Part shown: positions 63,375 through 64,000 of the stretch, piece after piece
Layout: each line of letters opens with the position of its first letter
How positions within the stretch are numbered: position 1 is the stretch's first letter
NCBI RefSeq assembly: GCF_016745275.1
Contig: NZ_JADOEP010000008.1
Coordinates: 1 to 64,000 of the forward strand
Direction: 5' to 3'
DNA: 64,000 nt
Source of the DNA: Enterococcus sp. BWB1-3
GTDB taxonomy: Bacteria; Bacillota; Bacilli; Lactobacillales; Enterococcaceae
Program-made: the position numbers and the translations under genes
The notes under the pieces: generated by a model
Told to the model about the DNA's origin: nothing
What the model saw: the letters and a program-made list of their open reading frames with translations, nothing else
Databases searched by the model: none

Positions 63375-64000
63375 TTAGTTTACAGACGCAAGTGTCCAAG
63401 TGATTACTGCTGTGTAATCCCCTTTTTTCGCTGTTGTTACTGGAATTTCAAGAACAACTGATTCTGCTCCAGTTGCATCAGATGCTGTACCGAAGTTCAA
63501 TTCGAATTGTCCGTATCCTTTCCCTGCACCACCTGCTGGGTTGTCGATAAATGTTTGTTTTTCACCAGTGTCACCGGCTAATGTTACTGCACTTGTTGTT
63601 ACGCCTGCAGGATCCAATTCAGCTGCTCCACCGTTGTTGCTTAACCACATGTTGTTGTATTGGATTGTCGCACCAGTTAATAGCACACCTGTACCTGTTT
63701 TGAATTGTTCTGATACTTCTGCTTGCAATGTATATTGGTGATCCGCTGCTTCACGGAAGTCTTGGAAAGATACAAAGTTTTGTACGTCAAATTCATCAGC
63801 ATTACCTTTGTTTGCTGCAAATAATTCAGCATTCCAAGTTGTTTGAGAACCTATACCAGCCACGCTGTGCTCGCCAAATTCTAATGGTGTTACAAAGATC
63901 ATTCCGAAATCACCTGGGTTTACCATAGATGGATCTGTAATCTGTGTACCATCAGAAGAACCTGGATCTGTGATTGTTGGTACACCTGAAGTGTCAGATG
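63375..64000 (-). CDS. WxL-domain surface protein, N-terminus outside the window
   Basis: At least 207 aa are seen, open at the right edge. A Ser/Thr/Pro/Gly-rich linker (VPTITDPGSSDGTQITDPSM) leads into a WxL domain: FGEHSVAGIGSQTTWNAELF, the proximal motif region FREAADHQYTLQAEVSEQF, LLTGATIQYNNMWLSNNGG, and the C-terminal motif VITWTLASVN, with Trp seven residues from the end. The proximal motif has Tyr-Thr-Leu instead of Trp-x-Leu. WxL domains attach proteins non-covalently to the cell wall. The true start codon lies beyond 64000. Confidence 0.9.
   Translation of the reverse strand, partial: SDTSGVPTITDPGSSDGTQITDPSMVNPGDFGMIFVTPLEFGEHSVAGIGSQTTWNAELFAANKGNADEFDVQNFVSFQDFREAADHQYTLQAEVSEQFKTGTGVLLTGATIQYNNMWLSNNGGAAELDPAGVTTSAVTLAGDTGEKQTFIDNPAGGAGKGYGQFELNFGTASDATGAESVVLEIPVTTAKKGDYTAVITWTLASVN

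Overview
The window looks like chromosomal DNA of a low-GC Firmicute, most probably an Enterococcus. The reasons are a type II-A CRISPR-Cas system with an enterococcal/streptococcal style Cas9, WxL and DUF916 surface proteins, LytR-CpsA-Psr proteins, PTS-driven sugar catabolism, and AGGAGG-like ribosome binding sites throughout. This rests on recognised protein families, not on a search, and the species is not resolved. Almost all genes lie on the minus strand.

Layout. 132-6770 is a complete type II-A CRISPR locus: a 7-repeat array, leader, csn2, cas2, cas1, cas9 and a divergent tracrRNA. 7133-11281 is a MarR-regulated heterodimeric ABC exporter. 11383-12250 is a decayed IS4-type element. 12472-23972 is a catabolic cluster: a BglG-type regulator, a galactitol-type PTS, a zinc dehydrogenase, a rhamnulose-1-phosphate aldolase, a decayed IS110-family element, a lactaldehyde reductase, a class II aldolase, a triosephosphate isomerase-like protein and YjbQ. 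24000-26800 is mostly relic DNA around a GIY-YIG/DUF4357 gene. 26789-28913 is a DUF4173/HTH/DUF2975 operon with a clear promoter and palindromic operator. 29338-33860 holds hypothetical genes, an LCP protein and a degenerate LCP paralogue. 34003-37285 is an SsuABC/ThiXYZ-like ABC transporter with a divergent polysaccharide-deacetylase-like gene. 39111-50209 holds a HyuA-type protein with a transporter, then aroD, an MFS transporter, aroE, an old-yellow-enzyme flavoprotein and a LysR regulator. That set suggests uptake and processing of shikimate or quinate rather than aromatic amino acid synthesis. 48256-52073 is rich in broken genes: a P-loop kinase, a GNAT acetyltransferase and an IS30 element.

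The most interesting part is 52560-64000 (open at the right edge). It is a co-oriented surface-protein locus with a WxL protein, two DUF916 WxL-interacting proteins, two large GT-C/YfhO-like membrane proteins, two lipoproteins, a two-TM protein and two type I signal peptidases side by side. One peptidase keeps the Ser/Lys dyad. The other has replaced both residues (Gly141, Arg179). The arrangement recalls the inactive SipA-type proteins needed for some streptococcal pili, and makes the locus a candidate for an undescribed WxL-based surface assembly or modification system.

All product calls come from reading motifs and translated sequence by eye. No database search, structure prediction or alignment was run.
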